Source: Selenomonas sp. F0473
GTDB lineage: Bacteria; Bacillota; Negativicutes; Selenomonadales; Selenomonadaceae
DNA: 64,000 bases
Assembly (NCBI RefSeq): GCF_000315545.1
Contig: NZ_JH992902.1
Coordinates: 903,280-967,279, forward strand
Reading direction: 5' to 3'
Positions 43,756 to 51,325 of this stretch are shown here, in pieces. Positions within the stretch are counted from its first letter, which is position 1. Every line of letters begins with the position of its first letter. Both the position numbers and the translations under genes were made by a program. The notes beneath the pieces are model-generated. The model was not told where the DNA came from and ran no database searches. It saw nothing but the letters and a program-made list of their open reading frames with translations.

Positions 43756-44736
43756 TTACAGGAGCGCTTTGCGCAGCTCCGCACCGCTCTTATCGGAGAT
43801 ATAGGCGGGCGCGATGTCGAGCACCGTTCTGCAGCCCGTCGCGCCCTCGGCGGCGAGACGATGCGCCGCGCGCGCGTACGCCGCGAGGACGTTCGCCGTG
43901 AACTCCGGGTTCGAGTCGAGCTTCAGGCTGTATTCGATCACATGCTTGTGCGCGCCGCCCGCGCCCGTCGCGCCGGAGCGAATGACGAAACCGCCGTGCG
44001 CGAGCCCCGCATGGTCGCGCCGGAGTTCTTCCTCGCTGATGAAATGCACCGTCGTGTCGTAGTCCGAGAAATAGTTCGGCATCGTCACGATCGCCTTCTC
44101 CACAGCCGCTGCATCAGCGCCGGGCGCGAGGACAACATAGCATTCGCGCGTGTGCTTCTGACGCGTCGAGAGCGTCGGGTTCGAGCCGCTGCGCACGGCC
44201 TCGAGCGCTGCGGGAACCGGCACCGTGTACTGCTTCGCATCCTTGACGCCCGGAATGCGGCGGATCGCGTCGGAGTGCCCCTGGCTGACGCCGCGTCCCC
44301 AGAACGTGTAGTCCGTGCCGCCCGGCAGGACCGCGCTGCCGTAGACGCGGCTGAGCGAGAACATGCCCGGGTCCCAGCCGACCGAGATGATGCCGATATG
44401 TCCCGCCGCTTTTGCCGCCGCATCCACCGCCGCGAAATGCGCCGGGATATTCGCATGCGTATCGAAGCTGTCGACCACATTGAACAGCTTTGCAAACGCC
44501 GGCGTCTGCTCGGGCAGATCGGTCGCCGACCCGCCGCAGAGGATCAGAACGTCCACCTTGTCCTTCCACTCCGCCGCCGCGTCCGCGGAGACGACGGGCA
44601 CGCCCGTGCGCACCTTGACCGACGCGGGATTGCGCCGCGTAAAGACGGCGACGAGTTCCAGATCCGCATTCGCCTCCACGGCGTACTCCACGCCGCGTCC
44701 GAGATTCCCATAGCCCAAAATTCCAATTCTTGTCAT
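43756..44736 (-). CDS. ddh: meso-Diaminopimelate D-dehydrogenase
   Basis: 326 residues. The N-terminal Rossmann motif ILGYGNLGRGVE is followed by the family blocks FTRRNP, DSFDTHANIP, SVGWDPGMFS and FWGRGVSQGHSDAIRRIPGV. The enzyme interconverts meso-diaminopimelate with tetrahydrodipicolinate using NADP(H), a one-step route to the lysine and peptidoglycan precursor. The ATG follows AAGGAG. It is a single-gene unit with a terminator at 43691-43734. Confidence 0.95.
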   Translation of the reverse strand: MTRIGILGYGNLGRGVEYAVEANADLELVAVFTRRNPASVKVRTGVPVVSADAAAEWKDKVDVLILCGGSATDLPEQTPAFAKLFNVVDSFDTHANIPAHFAAVDAAAKAAGHIGIISVGWDPGMFSLSRVYGSAVLPGGTDYTFWGRGVSQGHSDAIRRIPGVKDAKQYTVPVPAALEAVRSGSNPTLSTRQKHTRECYVVLAPGADAAAVEKAIVTMPNYFSDYDTTVHFISEEELRRDHAGLAHGGFVIRSGATGAGGAHKHVIEYSLKLDSNPEFTANVLAAYARAAHRLAAEGATGCRTVLDIAPAYISDKSGAELRKALL

Positions 44737-44796
44737 AAATACTCCTTCCGCCGTTTCCCCTAAAACGGCGTAAAACCTTTGAGGAAACCGCGTTCC

Positions 44797-45111
44797 TCAG
44801 TAATGCGGGTGCGCCTTTACATAGTCCACCGGCCGCGACCAGTCCACCTGAACGCCCGTCTCATTCCACAGGCGCGTCAGCGCAAGCTCGAAGCTCTCCC
44901 GGTCCGCGAGCGGCGTGACGGTCTCTTTCGTAAAGTCCATCAGCGTCTCATGCGGCATCTCGATCTCATGATCCGCGGCGAGAAAATTCTCCACCGCCGC
45001 ACGGCCCTTTTCATCCGCAAGATTCACGCTTGCCGACCGCGCCGTACCGTCATAGTCAATCCAGCCGAGAACCTCGCCGCAGCTGATGGCGACGCTGTAT
45101 GTATCGCTCAC
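44797..45111 (-). CDS. Small conserved-looking protein of unknown function
   Basis: About 104 residues from a GTG at 45111, chosen because GAGGTG lies just upstream; a GTG at 45120 is the alternative. It is acidic and soluble with no signal peptide. It contains SCGEVLGWIDYDGTARSASVNLADE and ends in VKAHPHY. It has a good promoter at 45161-45189 and is divergent from the thioesterase gene. I do not recognise a family. Confidence 0.6.
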   Translation of the reverse strand: MSDTYSVAISCGEVLGWIDYDGTARSASVNLADEKGRAAVENFLAADHEIEMPHETLMDFTKETVTPLADRESFELALTRLWNETGVQVDWSRPVDYVKAHPHY

Positions 45112-45160
45112 TCGTATCACCTCTTATTACGGATATATGCCCTCTTCGCGGGCGTTCCCT

Positions 45161-45189
45161 ATTATAGAACGATTCCATGACGCACGCAA
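45161..45189 (-). promoter_or_regulatory. Promoter of the small unknown gene at 44797-45111
   Basis: On the minus strand TTGCGT (45184-45189), a 17-bp spacer and a perfect TATAAT (45161-45166) lie about 50 bp upstream of the start. Confidence 0.65.
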
Positions 45190-45245
45190 CTGTCCGCGAA
45201 AAATTATTCTGTATACAGAGCATGTCGTTTTCTTTCGATGCGGCG

Positions 45246-45274
45246 TTGCATAAGAATTGGGTATGCGGTAAAAT
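45246..45274 (+). promoter_or_regulatory. Promoter of the FlK-like thioesterase gene
   Basis: TTGCAT (45246-45251), a 17-bp spacer and TAAAAT (45269-45274) lie about 50 bp before the ATG. An AGAGG ribosome site follows. Confidence 0.65.
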
Positions 45275-45324
45275 ATTTTCATCGAAGCGCATGATCTATC
45301 GCACTATAGAAAGAGGTTCTCCCT

Positions 45325-45726
45325 ATGGAATTCACAAGCAAGATCGCTCCCGGCATGACGCGCGAGGTACGCGGCGAAGTCACGGAAAAGAATACGGCGC
45401 GCGTCGTCGGCAGCGGGTCGCTCGACGTCTACGCGACGCCCTGTATGGCGGCGCTGATGGAGCGCGCCGCGGCGGAGCTGTGTCAGTGCGAATGCCCCGC
45501 AGGCTGGACGACGGTGGGCACCGCGCTCTCGATCAGCCATCGTGCGGCGACGCCCGTCGGTCTTTCGGTCCGCGCCGTCGCCGAAGTGACGGCGGTCGAC
45601 GGGCGAAAGATCGGCCTCAAAGTCACGGCGTACGACGCGCGCGAAGAGATCGGCGCCGGCACGCACGAACGATTTGCCGTCGCCTCGGAAAAGTTTATGG
45701 CAAAGGCCGAAGGAAAGAAGGGCTGA
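45325..45726 (+). CDS. Hotdog-fold thioesterase, FlK-like
   Basis: 133 residues of the thioesterase superfamily related to fluoroacetyl-CoA thioesterase. Visible blocks are SGSLDVYATPCMAALMERAAAEL (central hotdog helix with the catalytic Thr/Glu region) and VGTALSISHRAATPVGLSVRAVAEV (with the conserved His). It probably hydrolyses a small acyl-CoA as a housekeeping or detoxifying activity. No fluorine chemistry is implied. It is a single gene with its own promoter and terminator. Confidence 0.82.
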   Translation: MEFTSKIAPGMTREVRGEVTEKNTARVVGSGSLDVYATPCMAALMERAAAELCQCECPAGWTTVGTALSISHRAATPVGLSVRAVAEVTAVDGRKIGLKVTAYDAREEIGAGTHERFAVASEKFMAKAEGKKG

Positions 45727-45755
45727 CCCTGCGGCGCGCTTCCTAAAGCCGCAGT

Positions 45756-45798
45756 AAAAGGCGTACGGCACACAAACTGTGCGGGTACGCCTTTTTTA
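45756..45798 (+). terminator. Intrinsic terminator between the thioesterase and trmN6 genes
   Basis: AAAAGGCGTAC pairs with GTACGCCTTTTTT across a GC-containing loop. It sits between converging genes and can act in both directions. Confidence 0.87.
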
Positions 45799-45807
45799 TG
45801 TTGCTCT

Positions 45808-46551
45808 TTAGATACCGCCGCCGTAAATCCGGCAGATCTCCTCCGTATAGCCGCCATCCGCGCCGCGGACAATCAGCGGCGGGAGATGGCGCATCCCCCT
45901 GAGCGCCGCCCCCTTCGCGGCCTCGATCAGGACGAGGTTCGGCGCACGGTCTGCGCGCGGCAGCACGAGCCGCATACGCTTTACGGCGAAATTCTCCGCA
46001 TGCAGCGCAAGCATAATCTCGCCGAGCCGCTCGGGCAGATGGACCATCGCGAGGCGTCCGCCGGGCGGCAGCGCATACGCGGCCGCGCGCACCGTATCCG
46101 CAAGCGTCGCCGTGATCTCATGCCGTGCCGCCGCGCGTCCCTTTCCCGCGTTCACAGCGCCGCTGCGCACGGGGTAATACGGCGGATTTGCAAAGACAAG
46201 ATCAAAGGACGCGGGCGCAAAAAGTGCGGGAGGGTCGCGATAATCCCCTTCCCGCACCGTAATCTTCTCCGACAGTCCGTTCAGCGCCGCGTTCCGCTCC
46301 GCAAGCCGCGCCTGCACGGGATTGAACTCAACCGCGTAAATCTCCCGTACTTCATCTGCAATCAAGAGGGGAATGACCCCCGCCCCCGTGCCGAGATCGA
46401 GTACGCGCGCGCGGGACGCGAGCCGAGGGAAATGCGCGAGCAGAACCGCATCCATCGAAAAACAGAATTCATCCGTCCGCTGGATGATCTTTCGGCCGCC
46501 GCATACGAGATCGTCAAGGCGTTCTCTGGGCAGCAGGTCTACCTCAGTCAC
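45808..46551 (-). CDS. trmN6: tRNA1(Val) adenine-N6 methyltransferase family protein (YfiC/YabB)
   Basis: About 247 residues from a GTG at 46551, with GAGG six bases upstream and an 8-bp overlap with ricT, matching the usual length. An ATG at 46584 has no ribosome site, and the longer frame runs antisense-like through ricT. SAM motif VLDLGTGAGVIPLL and the N6-adenine catalytic motif NPPYY (in FANPPYYPV) are present. It probably methylates A37 of a tRNA. It is the last gene of the yaaR-holB-ricT-trmN6 block, as in Bacillus (yabB). Confidence 0.9.
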   Translation of the reverse strand: MTEVDLLPRERLDDLVCGGRKIIQRTDEFCFSMDAVLLAHFPRLASRARVLDLGTGAGVIPLLIADEVREIYAVEFNPVQARLAERNAALNGLSEKITVREGDYRDPPALFAPASFDLVFANPPYYPVRSGAVNAGKGRAAARHEITATLADTVRAAAYALPPGGRLAMVHLPERLGEIMLALHAENFAVKRMRLVLPRADRAPNLVLIEAAKGAALRGMRHLPPLIVRGADGGYTEEICRIYGGGI

Positions 46552-47602
46552 CGGATGCCTCGTCGCTGACCCGCATACGTTCATTCCGGCGCGGCGCACG
46601 CTTCCCATGCGGACGCGTACGGCGCTCCCCGTCATGTCCGCTCTGCGGCGGCCGATCGCCATGCTCGCTCCGCCCCCTCTGCGCGGCGCCGCGTTCTCGG
46701 CGTTCACGCGGCGCGCGGGCACCGATTTGCGCCGCCTGTCGATGCGGGCAGGCGCAAGTTCTCTCGGCATGTTCATCATGCTCGGCGCGCGCAATATCGT
46801 CCCACGAAGCGACAACCGTTTTCCCGTCGTCCATGAGCAGGGTTGCCATACGCCGCTGTTCGTTCAGCGCGATCACACGTCCCTCTCCGTCCTCCGCCAC
46901 AACGCGGTCGTTCTGCACGGGGACATATTCTTCTTTCTTCTTCGCCTTCATGCATCCGCCGCAGCCGTAGCCCTCGCTCTCGTACTTGAGGCAGCACATG
47001 AGGCGGCCGCAGATCCCCGAGATCTTCGCCGGGTTCAGCGAGAGATTCTGTTCCTTCGCCATGCGAATGGAGACGGGCACGAAATCGCCGAGGAACGAAG
47101 AGCAGCAGAGCGGCCGCCCGCAGCATCCCATCCCGCCCATCATCTTCGCCTCGTCGCGCACGCCGATCTGGCGCAGTTCGATACGCGTGCGGAACACGCC
47201 CGCCAGTTCGCGCACAAGCTGACGAAAATCCACGCGCCCGTCCGCCGTGAAGTAAAAGAGCATTTTCGACAGATCAAAGGTCAGCTCGACCTCGACGAGT
47301 TTCATCTTGAGCCCGAGCGCGCGAATCTTCTCCTCGCAGACGGTGCGCGCCTCACGTTCCCGCGCATGATTCTCCTCAATGCGCGCGAGATCGGAGGCAT
47401 CCGCCACGCGGTGCACCATGCGCAGATTGGGCGGTACCGTTTCATCCGGCACGTCGCGCGGCGCACTCACAACGCGGCCGCACTCCATACCGCGGGAGGT
47501 CTCGACGACAACATGATCTCCCTCCGCGATCATCAGCCGCCCCTGTCCGAATGAATATATCTTGCCCGTCTGTTTAAAACGGACGCCAACTATCGTTTGC
47601 AA
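46544..47602 (-). CDS. ricT: PSP1-domain regulatory-iron-sulfur protein RicT (YaaT)
   Basis: 352 residues. The start is a TTG at 47602 with a strong AGGAGG five bases upstream and an in-frame stop just before it. The PSP1 domain (about 1-250) has the cysteine cluster GCCGRPLCC and ICGRLMCCLKYESEGYGCGGC, the [4Fe-4S]-binding residues of the RicAFT (Y-complex) that guides RNase Y in Bacillus. An added C-terminal tail of about 80 residues rich in Arg, Gly, His and Glu is disordered and looks RNA-binding. It is flanked by holB and trmN6. Confidence 0.93.
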   Translation of the reverse strand: MQTIVGVRFKQTGKIYSFGQGRLMIAEGDHVVVETSRGMECGRVVSAPRDVPDETVPPNLRMVHRVADASDLARIEENHAREREARTVCEEKIRALGLKMKLVEVELTFDLSKMLFYFTADGRVDFRQLVRELAGVFRTRIELRQIGVRDEAKMMGGMGCCGRPLCCSSFLGDFVPVSIRMAKEQNLSLNPAKISGICGRLMCCLKYESEGYGCGGCMKAKKKEEYVPVQNDRVVAEDGEGRVIALNEQRRMATLLMDDGKTVVASWDDIARAEHDEHAERTCACPHRQAAQIGARAPRERRERGAAQRGRSEHGDRPPQSGHDGERRTRPHGKRAPRRNERMRVSDEASGD

Positions 47603-47634
47603 AACTTCCTCCTACGTCATCTATATGGAACAAT

Positions 47635-48693
47635 TCATTGGAATTGTTTTCTTGCCCGTATCAAAAAGGCTTCCGCCTGCAGCGCCGGATTCACATTCGT
47701 CCCGAGTCGCCGGATCAGCGCGTCGCTCTCCCGCAGGAGGGCAAAGATCCGCGGCCGCGTCGTCTGCGGCAGAAGCGCCGCAAGTTCCGCACGCCGATCC
47801 GCGTGAAAAATCTCCGCCGTGCCGGCTTCCATGAGGACGAGCATATCCCGCAGCCCCATCCGGAAAAAGCCCAGCCGCGCCATGCGGTCGTCGTGAGAAA
47901 GGGCGCCGAACTCCTCCGCACGCCGCCAAATCTCGTCGATCCGCAGTACGGGCAACGCCGTGAGGAGCGAGAGCGCCTCGTCACGCGGGGCAAGCCCCGT
48001 ATCCACGAGATCGTAGGCACGGCCGAGGCTGCCGTCGGCCAGCGACGCAATCGCCTTCGCATCCGGCACGCCGCCGCGCTCCAAAAGCGCTCCCTCAATC
48101 TCCGTCCGCGTAAGCGCACCGAATGCGATGCGCGCCGCACGGGAGCGGATGGTCGGCAGAACGGCGTCATAGGCGTTCGTCACGAGAATAAAGAGAATCT
48201 CCCCCGCCGGCTCCTCGAGCGTCTTTAAGAGGCGATTCGCCGCCGTCTCGTTCATGCGCTCCGCCCCGTCGACGAGGATGATGCGGCGCTTCGCGGCCGC
48301 AGGCGCCTCCGAAGCGGCAATAAGCATCTCGCGCACCGCTTCCGTGCGGATCATCGCCGCACCCTTGCCCCGCGCCTCCGGCGCGATCTCAAAATAGTCG
48401 GGATGTACCCCCGCCGCCGTCGTGCGGCAGGCCTCGCAGCGTCCGCACGGAGCGTCCCCTCCCGACGCGCAGAGCAGCGTCCGTGCAAGTACGCGCGCCG
48501 TACGGCGCTTTCCAACACCGGCCGCGCCGGAAAAGATCAGCGCATGGGGCAGACGCCCCGCAGATGCAAGACGACGCAGACGGCGGACGATCTCCGCGTG
48601 TCCGCGCACATCCTCCCACCCCTGCGGGAATACCTCCCGCACCGCGGTTCCCTCCGCAGTCGGTATCTGCGTCTCGCGCATTTTGGCAGCCAT
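47635..48693 (-). CDS. holB: DNA polymerase III delta-prime subunit
   Basis: About 352 residues; the start at 48693 overlaps the yaaR stop, but other nearby starts (GTG 48696, an internal ATG) are possible. The P-loop is GAAGVGKRRT, the zinc module is CASGGDAPCGRCEAC, and the clamp-loader SRC-like motif reads RSRAARIAFG. It is part of the clamp loader with DnaX and HolA. The order after yaaR and before ricT matches Bacillus. Confidence 0.93.
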   Translation of the reverse strand: MAAKMRETQIPTAEGTAVREVFPQGWEDVRGHAEIVRRLRRLASAGRLPHALIFSGAAGVGKRRTARVLARTLLCASGGDAPCGRCEACRTTAAGVHPDYFEIAPEARGKGAAMIRTEAVREMLIAASEAPAAAKRRIILVDGAERMNETAANRLLKTLEEPAGEILFILVTNAYDAVLPTIRSRAARIAFGALTRTEIEGALLERGGVPDAKAIASLADGSLGRAYDLVDTGLAPRDEALSLLTALPVLRIDEIWRRAEEFGALSHDDRMARLGFFRMGLRDMLVLMEAGTAEIFHADRRAELAALLPQTTRPRIFALLRESDALIRRLGTNVNPALQAEAFLIRARKQFQ

Positions 48694-49148
48694 CACATAT
48701 AGAGGTCCACGAGCATTCCACGGATGGCGTCGTGGCTCGCAATGATGTCGAGCTGATCCGCCTGGCCGAGGCGAATCTTCTCCGCCATCTCCTCGAGTTT
48801 CTTATCGATCTTACGTACGGATGTGTAGACCTTCTGCCGGCCGAGACGGTCCCAGCCCGCCTGCGTCCGCAGCTCGTACATCGAGCCGACCGCCTCGCCG
48901 ATGAAACTTTGGATGAGCGCGCGATAGGCGCGCAGTTCGTCGAACGTCGGCGTCTTCGACAGGCGCGATCCCTGTTCGTCAATCTGCTCGAGCAGGCGAT
49001 CCATCGCCTCACGCGACATCGACTGCTCCTGATCCGCCAGCTCCGCGCTGAAATCCGTATCCGCACCGCGCACGCCCGCATCCGGCTCCGAACGTGTCAT
49101 CGCAAGCGCCGCATTGCGGGACATGCCGCGGTCTATCTTCATCGCCAT
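48693..49148 (-). CDS. yaaR: YaaR-family protein (DUF327)
   Basis: About 151 residues; the start is uncertain among ATG 49148, ATG 49142 and GTG 49157. It is a helical, charged protein whose second half (TFDELRAYRALIQSFIGEAVGSMYEL ... YTSVRKIDKKLEEMAEKI) is the DUF327 signature. Its function is unknown. It precedes holB and ricT, the same order as in Bacillus, which supports the assignment. Confidence 0.85.
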   Translation of the reverse strand: MAMKIDRGMSRNAALAMTRSEPDAGVRGADTDFSAELADQEQSMSREAMDRLLEQIDEQGSRLSKTPTFDELRAYRALIQSFIGEAVGSMYELRTQAGWDRLGRQKVYTSVRKIDKKLEEMAEKIRLGQADQLDIIASHDAIRGMLVDLYM

Positions 49149-49246
49149 CGCGTTCACCCGATCCTTTTCCCGTAAGATTTAATATGACGATATAATCCGC
49201 CGATTTTTATTATAGCCCGAACATCCCGCAAAGTCAAAGCACGAAA

Positions 49247-49275
49247 TTGACTTTGCCGATATACTTTGTTATCCT
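49247..49275 (+). promoter_or_regulatory. Promoter of the PilZ-domain gene
   Basis: TTGACT (49247-49252), a 17-bp spacer and TATCCT (49270-49275) lie about 48 bp before the ATG. Confidence 0.65.
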
Positions 49276-49322
49276 ATGCACAAACGCAGAATATGAACGT
49301 TCCGAGAGAAAGGATTGAACCT

Positions 49323-50051
49323 ATGGCAATCGAGGGTGAAAAACTCACGGCACTGTTAAAACACGGTACATCCATTCATATCGTTGACCGCGATCTCGAT
49401 ATCGACTATTACGGCTCGCTCGAACGCGGCGAGGAGGAGCAGGCGGCCGGGCATCCTGCCGGCACCCTCACGGTACGGCTCGACATCACGCCGGAAAAAT
49501 TCGCAAACGCGCCCGCAGCGGGACATATTTTCGCGTGTCATCTGACGGGCGCGGGCTGCGTCTATCATTTCGCCGTGCCGTACCGCTCGTCCTCGCCGCT
49601 GCCGGATACGATCTGGTACCTCGATCTCCCGGAGAGCGCCGAGCGCATCCAGCTCCGCGACTTCGTCCGCGTCCCCATCCCGATGGAGATCGAGGTAAAA
49701 CTTCCGGGCGATCACGGCAGCCTCAAGGACTACCGTACGGCGGACCTCATCGACATCAGCGGCGGCGGGCTCTGCTTCGTCAACGACGAGCCCGTCATCG
49801 AAGGGGCGTCGCTCGTCGTACGGGTCCCCGATCTCCCGCACATCGGAACGCTCGAAACCGAAGCGCATATCCGCCGTTCCACACCGATCGACACCACCCT
49901 CGGCATGACCTACCACATCGGCGTCTCCTTCGACGACGCGCTCACCAAGCGGGAGCAGGAGCGCCTTGTGCAGAGCATCTATCAGCTCCAGCAAAGCTAT
50001 TTGAAACGAGGGCTGAAAGTGCCGCAGATCGATCATACGAAGAAAAGTTGA
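49323..50051 (+). CDS. PilZ-domain cyclic-di-GMP effector, YcgR-like
   Basis: 242 residues from the ATG at 49323 (AAAGGA upstream). The N-terminal YcgR-type domain (about 1-110) is followed by a PilZ domain with the c-di-GMP motifs RxxxR (RDFVR) and DxSxxG (DISGGG). YcgR-like proteins brake flagella or control exopolysaccharide on c-di-GMP binding. No flagellar or pili genes are near. It is a single-gene unit with its own promoter and terminator. Confidence 0.88.
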   Translation: MAIEGEKLTALLKHGTSIHIVDRDLDIDYYGSLERGEEEQAAGHPAGTLTVRLDITPEKFANAPAAGHIFACHLTGAGCVYHFAVPYRSSSPLPDTIWYLDLPESAERIQLRDFVRVPIPMEIEVKLPGDHGSLKDYRTADLIDISGGGLCFVNDEPVIEGASLVVRVPDLPHIGTLETEAHIRRSTPIDTTLGMTYHIGVSFDDALTKREQERLVQSIYQLQQSYLKRGLKVPQIDHTKKS

Positions 50052-50060
50052 ATACCGTAT

Positions 50061-50109
50061 AAAACGGGACGCCCGTACGATTGGATTCGTACGGACGTCC
50101 CGTTTTATT
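50061..50109 (+). terminator. Intrinsic terminator after the PilZ gene
   Basis: AAAACGGGACG pairs with CGTCCCGTTTT, with an inner GTACG/CGTAC helix, followed by ATTGTTTT. It is usable in both directions. Confidence 0.87.
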
Positions 50110-50159
50110 GTTTTGGGGTTCGCGCAGCGGCGATCCGCCCGCCTCCCGTGATACCGCGG

Positions 50160-50186
50160 CCTAAGTGACAGTCAAGCTTGGATGCA
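50160..50186. repeat. Degenerate copy C of dispersed repeat block 1
   Basis: CCTAAGTGAC...AAGCTTGGATGCA resembles 6406-6433 and 35841-35868 at its two ends, with differences in the middle. It lies just past the 3' end of the YbjN-like gene. Confidence 0.45.
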
Positions 50187-50226
50187 CGACATGACGCCGC
50201 CGTACGCCAAGATTTACTGCCACATC

Positions 50227-50712
50227 TCATGCCCAGCGGAGCTTCATCAGCGCCGGATAAACCTCCTCCAGTACCTGCAGCCCCACGCCGACCATCGCCA
50301 TAAAGTTCTCCGCTTGGAATACGCCGACATGGAGATCCAGCGGCAGGTCGATATCGACGACGACATCCTGCTCGTCGTCGATGGCAAATTTTACATAACG
50401 GTACGCGCTGTTCCACTCGTTGAGTTTCTCGATGAATGCGATGCGGTCGGAATTTTCTTCAAGGCGCACGAGACCGAAATACTTGATCTTGATGAAGTCG
50501 TTCGTGTCGCCGTTCTCGGTGACGACGATCGCGATGCTCACGACGCTGCCGTTGTCGAGCTGCTGACGCATGCGGATGATATGGTCTTCACCGTCCTCCG
50601 ACATGTCCTCGCCGTACTTCATATCCTGTTTGTCGAGTTCCGCTTTAATCGCTTCGAACGCGCTGTTCTTCAGCCCGTCCTCGCTGCCGCTGAATCCGTC
50701 AAAAAGTCCCAT
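50227..50712 (-). CDS. YbjN-like domain protein (copy 1)
   Basis: 161 residues, acidic, with no signal peptide. It begins MGLFDGFSGSED, as does its neighbour, and has the fold blocks FIKIKYFGLV, EKLNEWNSAYRYVKFAIDDEQDVVVDIDLPLD typical of the YbjN/type III chaperone-like fold. Function is unknown; YbjN-type proteins are often stress or sensory factors. GGAGG precedes the ATG. Confidence 0.7.
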   Translation of the reverse strand: MGLFDGFSGSEDGLKNSAFEAIKAELDKQDMKYGEDMSEDGEDHIIRMRQQLDNGSVVSIAIVVTENGDTNDFIKIKYFGLVRLEENSDRIAFIEKLNEWNSAYRYVKFAIDDEQDVVVDIDLPLDLHVGVFQAENFMAMVGVGLQVLEEVYPALMKLRWA

Positions 50713-50739
50713 AACTGCCTCCGTTCAGCTTTCGATATT

Positions 50740-51258
50740 TTATGATTCCTGCGGGCGGCTTTTATGCCCGCGCACGCAAAGTTCCATCAGATCGTCAAAA
50801 ACATTCTCCACAATATGCATGCCGAGCGCCATCATCGACATCACGTTTTCGGGCCGGAAGACGCCCTTATGCAGATCGAGCGGCAGGTCGATATCGGCGA
50901 CGACATCCTGATCGCGGTCCAGGCAAAATTTCACATAGCGAAATCCCGCGTTCCATTCGTTGATCTTTGTGAGCAACGCCGCGCGGTCGCCGTCCTCGGG
51001 CAGATAGGCGATGTCGTAGATTTTGATCTTGATGAAACCGTCGGCATCCGCATGTTCGCGAATGGCGATCACAACCGTCACAGGCGCGTCGTTTTCAAGC
51101 TCGTTGCGCATGTAAAAGTAGGTTCCTTCTTGGCCTTCTTCTCGGCCCTCGCTCTCTTCGTAATTCCATTCGTGCTTGTCGAGTTCCGCTTTAATGGCGC
51201 TGTGAATGCTCGTCGCCTGCGGATCCTCGTCCCCACGAAATCCGTCAAAGAGTCCCAT
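50740..51258 (-). CDS. YbjN-like domain protein (copy 2)
   Basis: 172 residues from the ATG at 51258 (GGAGG upstream); the reading to 51462 has no support. It is paralogous to the following gene, sharing MGLFDGF, AIKAELDK, FIKIKIYDI and the NEWNAGFRYVKF ... VVADIDLPLDLHKGVF block. The middle differs (EGREEGQEGTYFYMR), suggesting divergence after tandem duplication. The copies are 27 bp apart and probably co-transcribed. Confidence 0.7.
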   Translation of the reverse strand: MGLFDGFRGDEDPQATSIHSAIKAELDKHEWNYEESEGREEGQEGTYFYMRNELENDAPVTVVIAIREHADADGFIKIKIYDIAYLPEDGDRAALLTKINEWNAGFRYVKFCLDRDQDVVADIDLPLDLHKGVFRPENVMSMMALGMHIVENVFDDLMELCVRGHKSRPQES

Positions 51259-51325
51259 TTTCCCCTCCGTATCCGCTCCGCTCCGACCGCGGAACCGATG
51301 AAGATATATTCTATGCAAAGGCATC

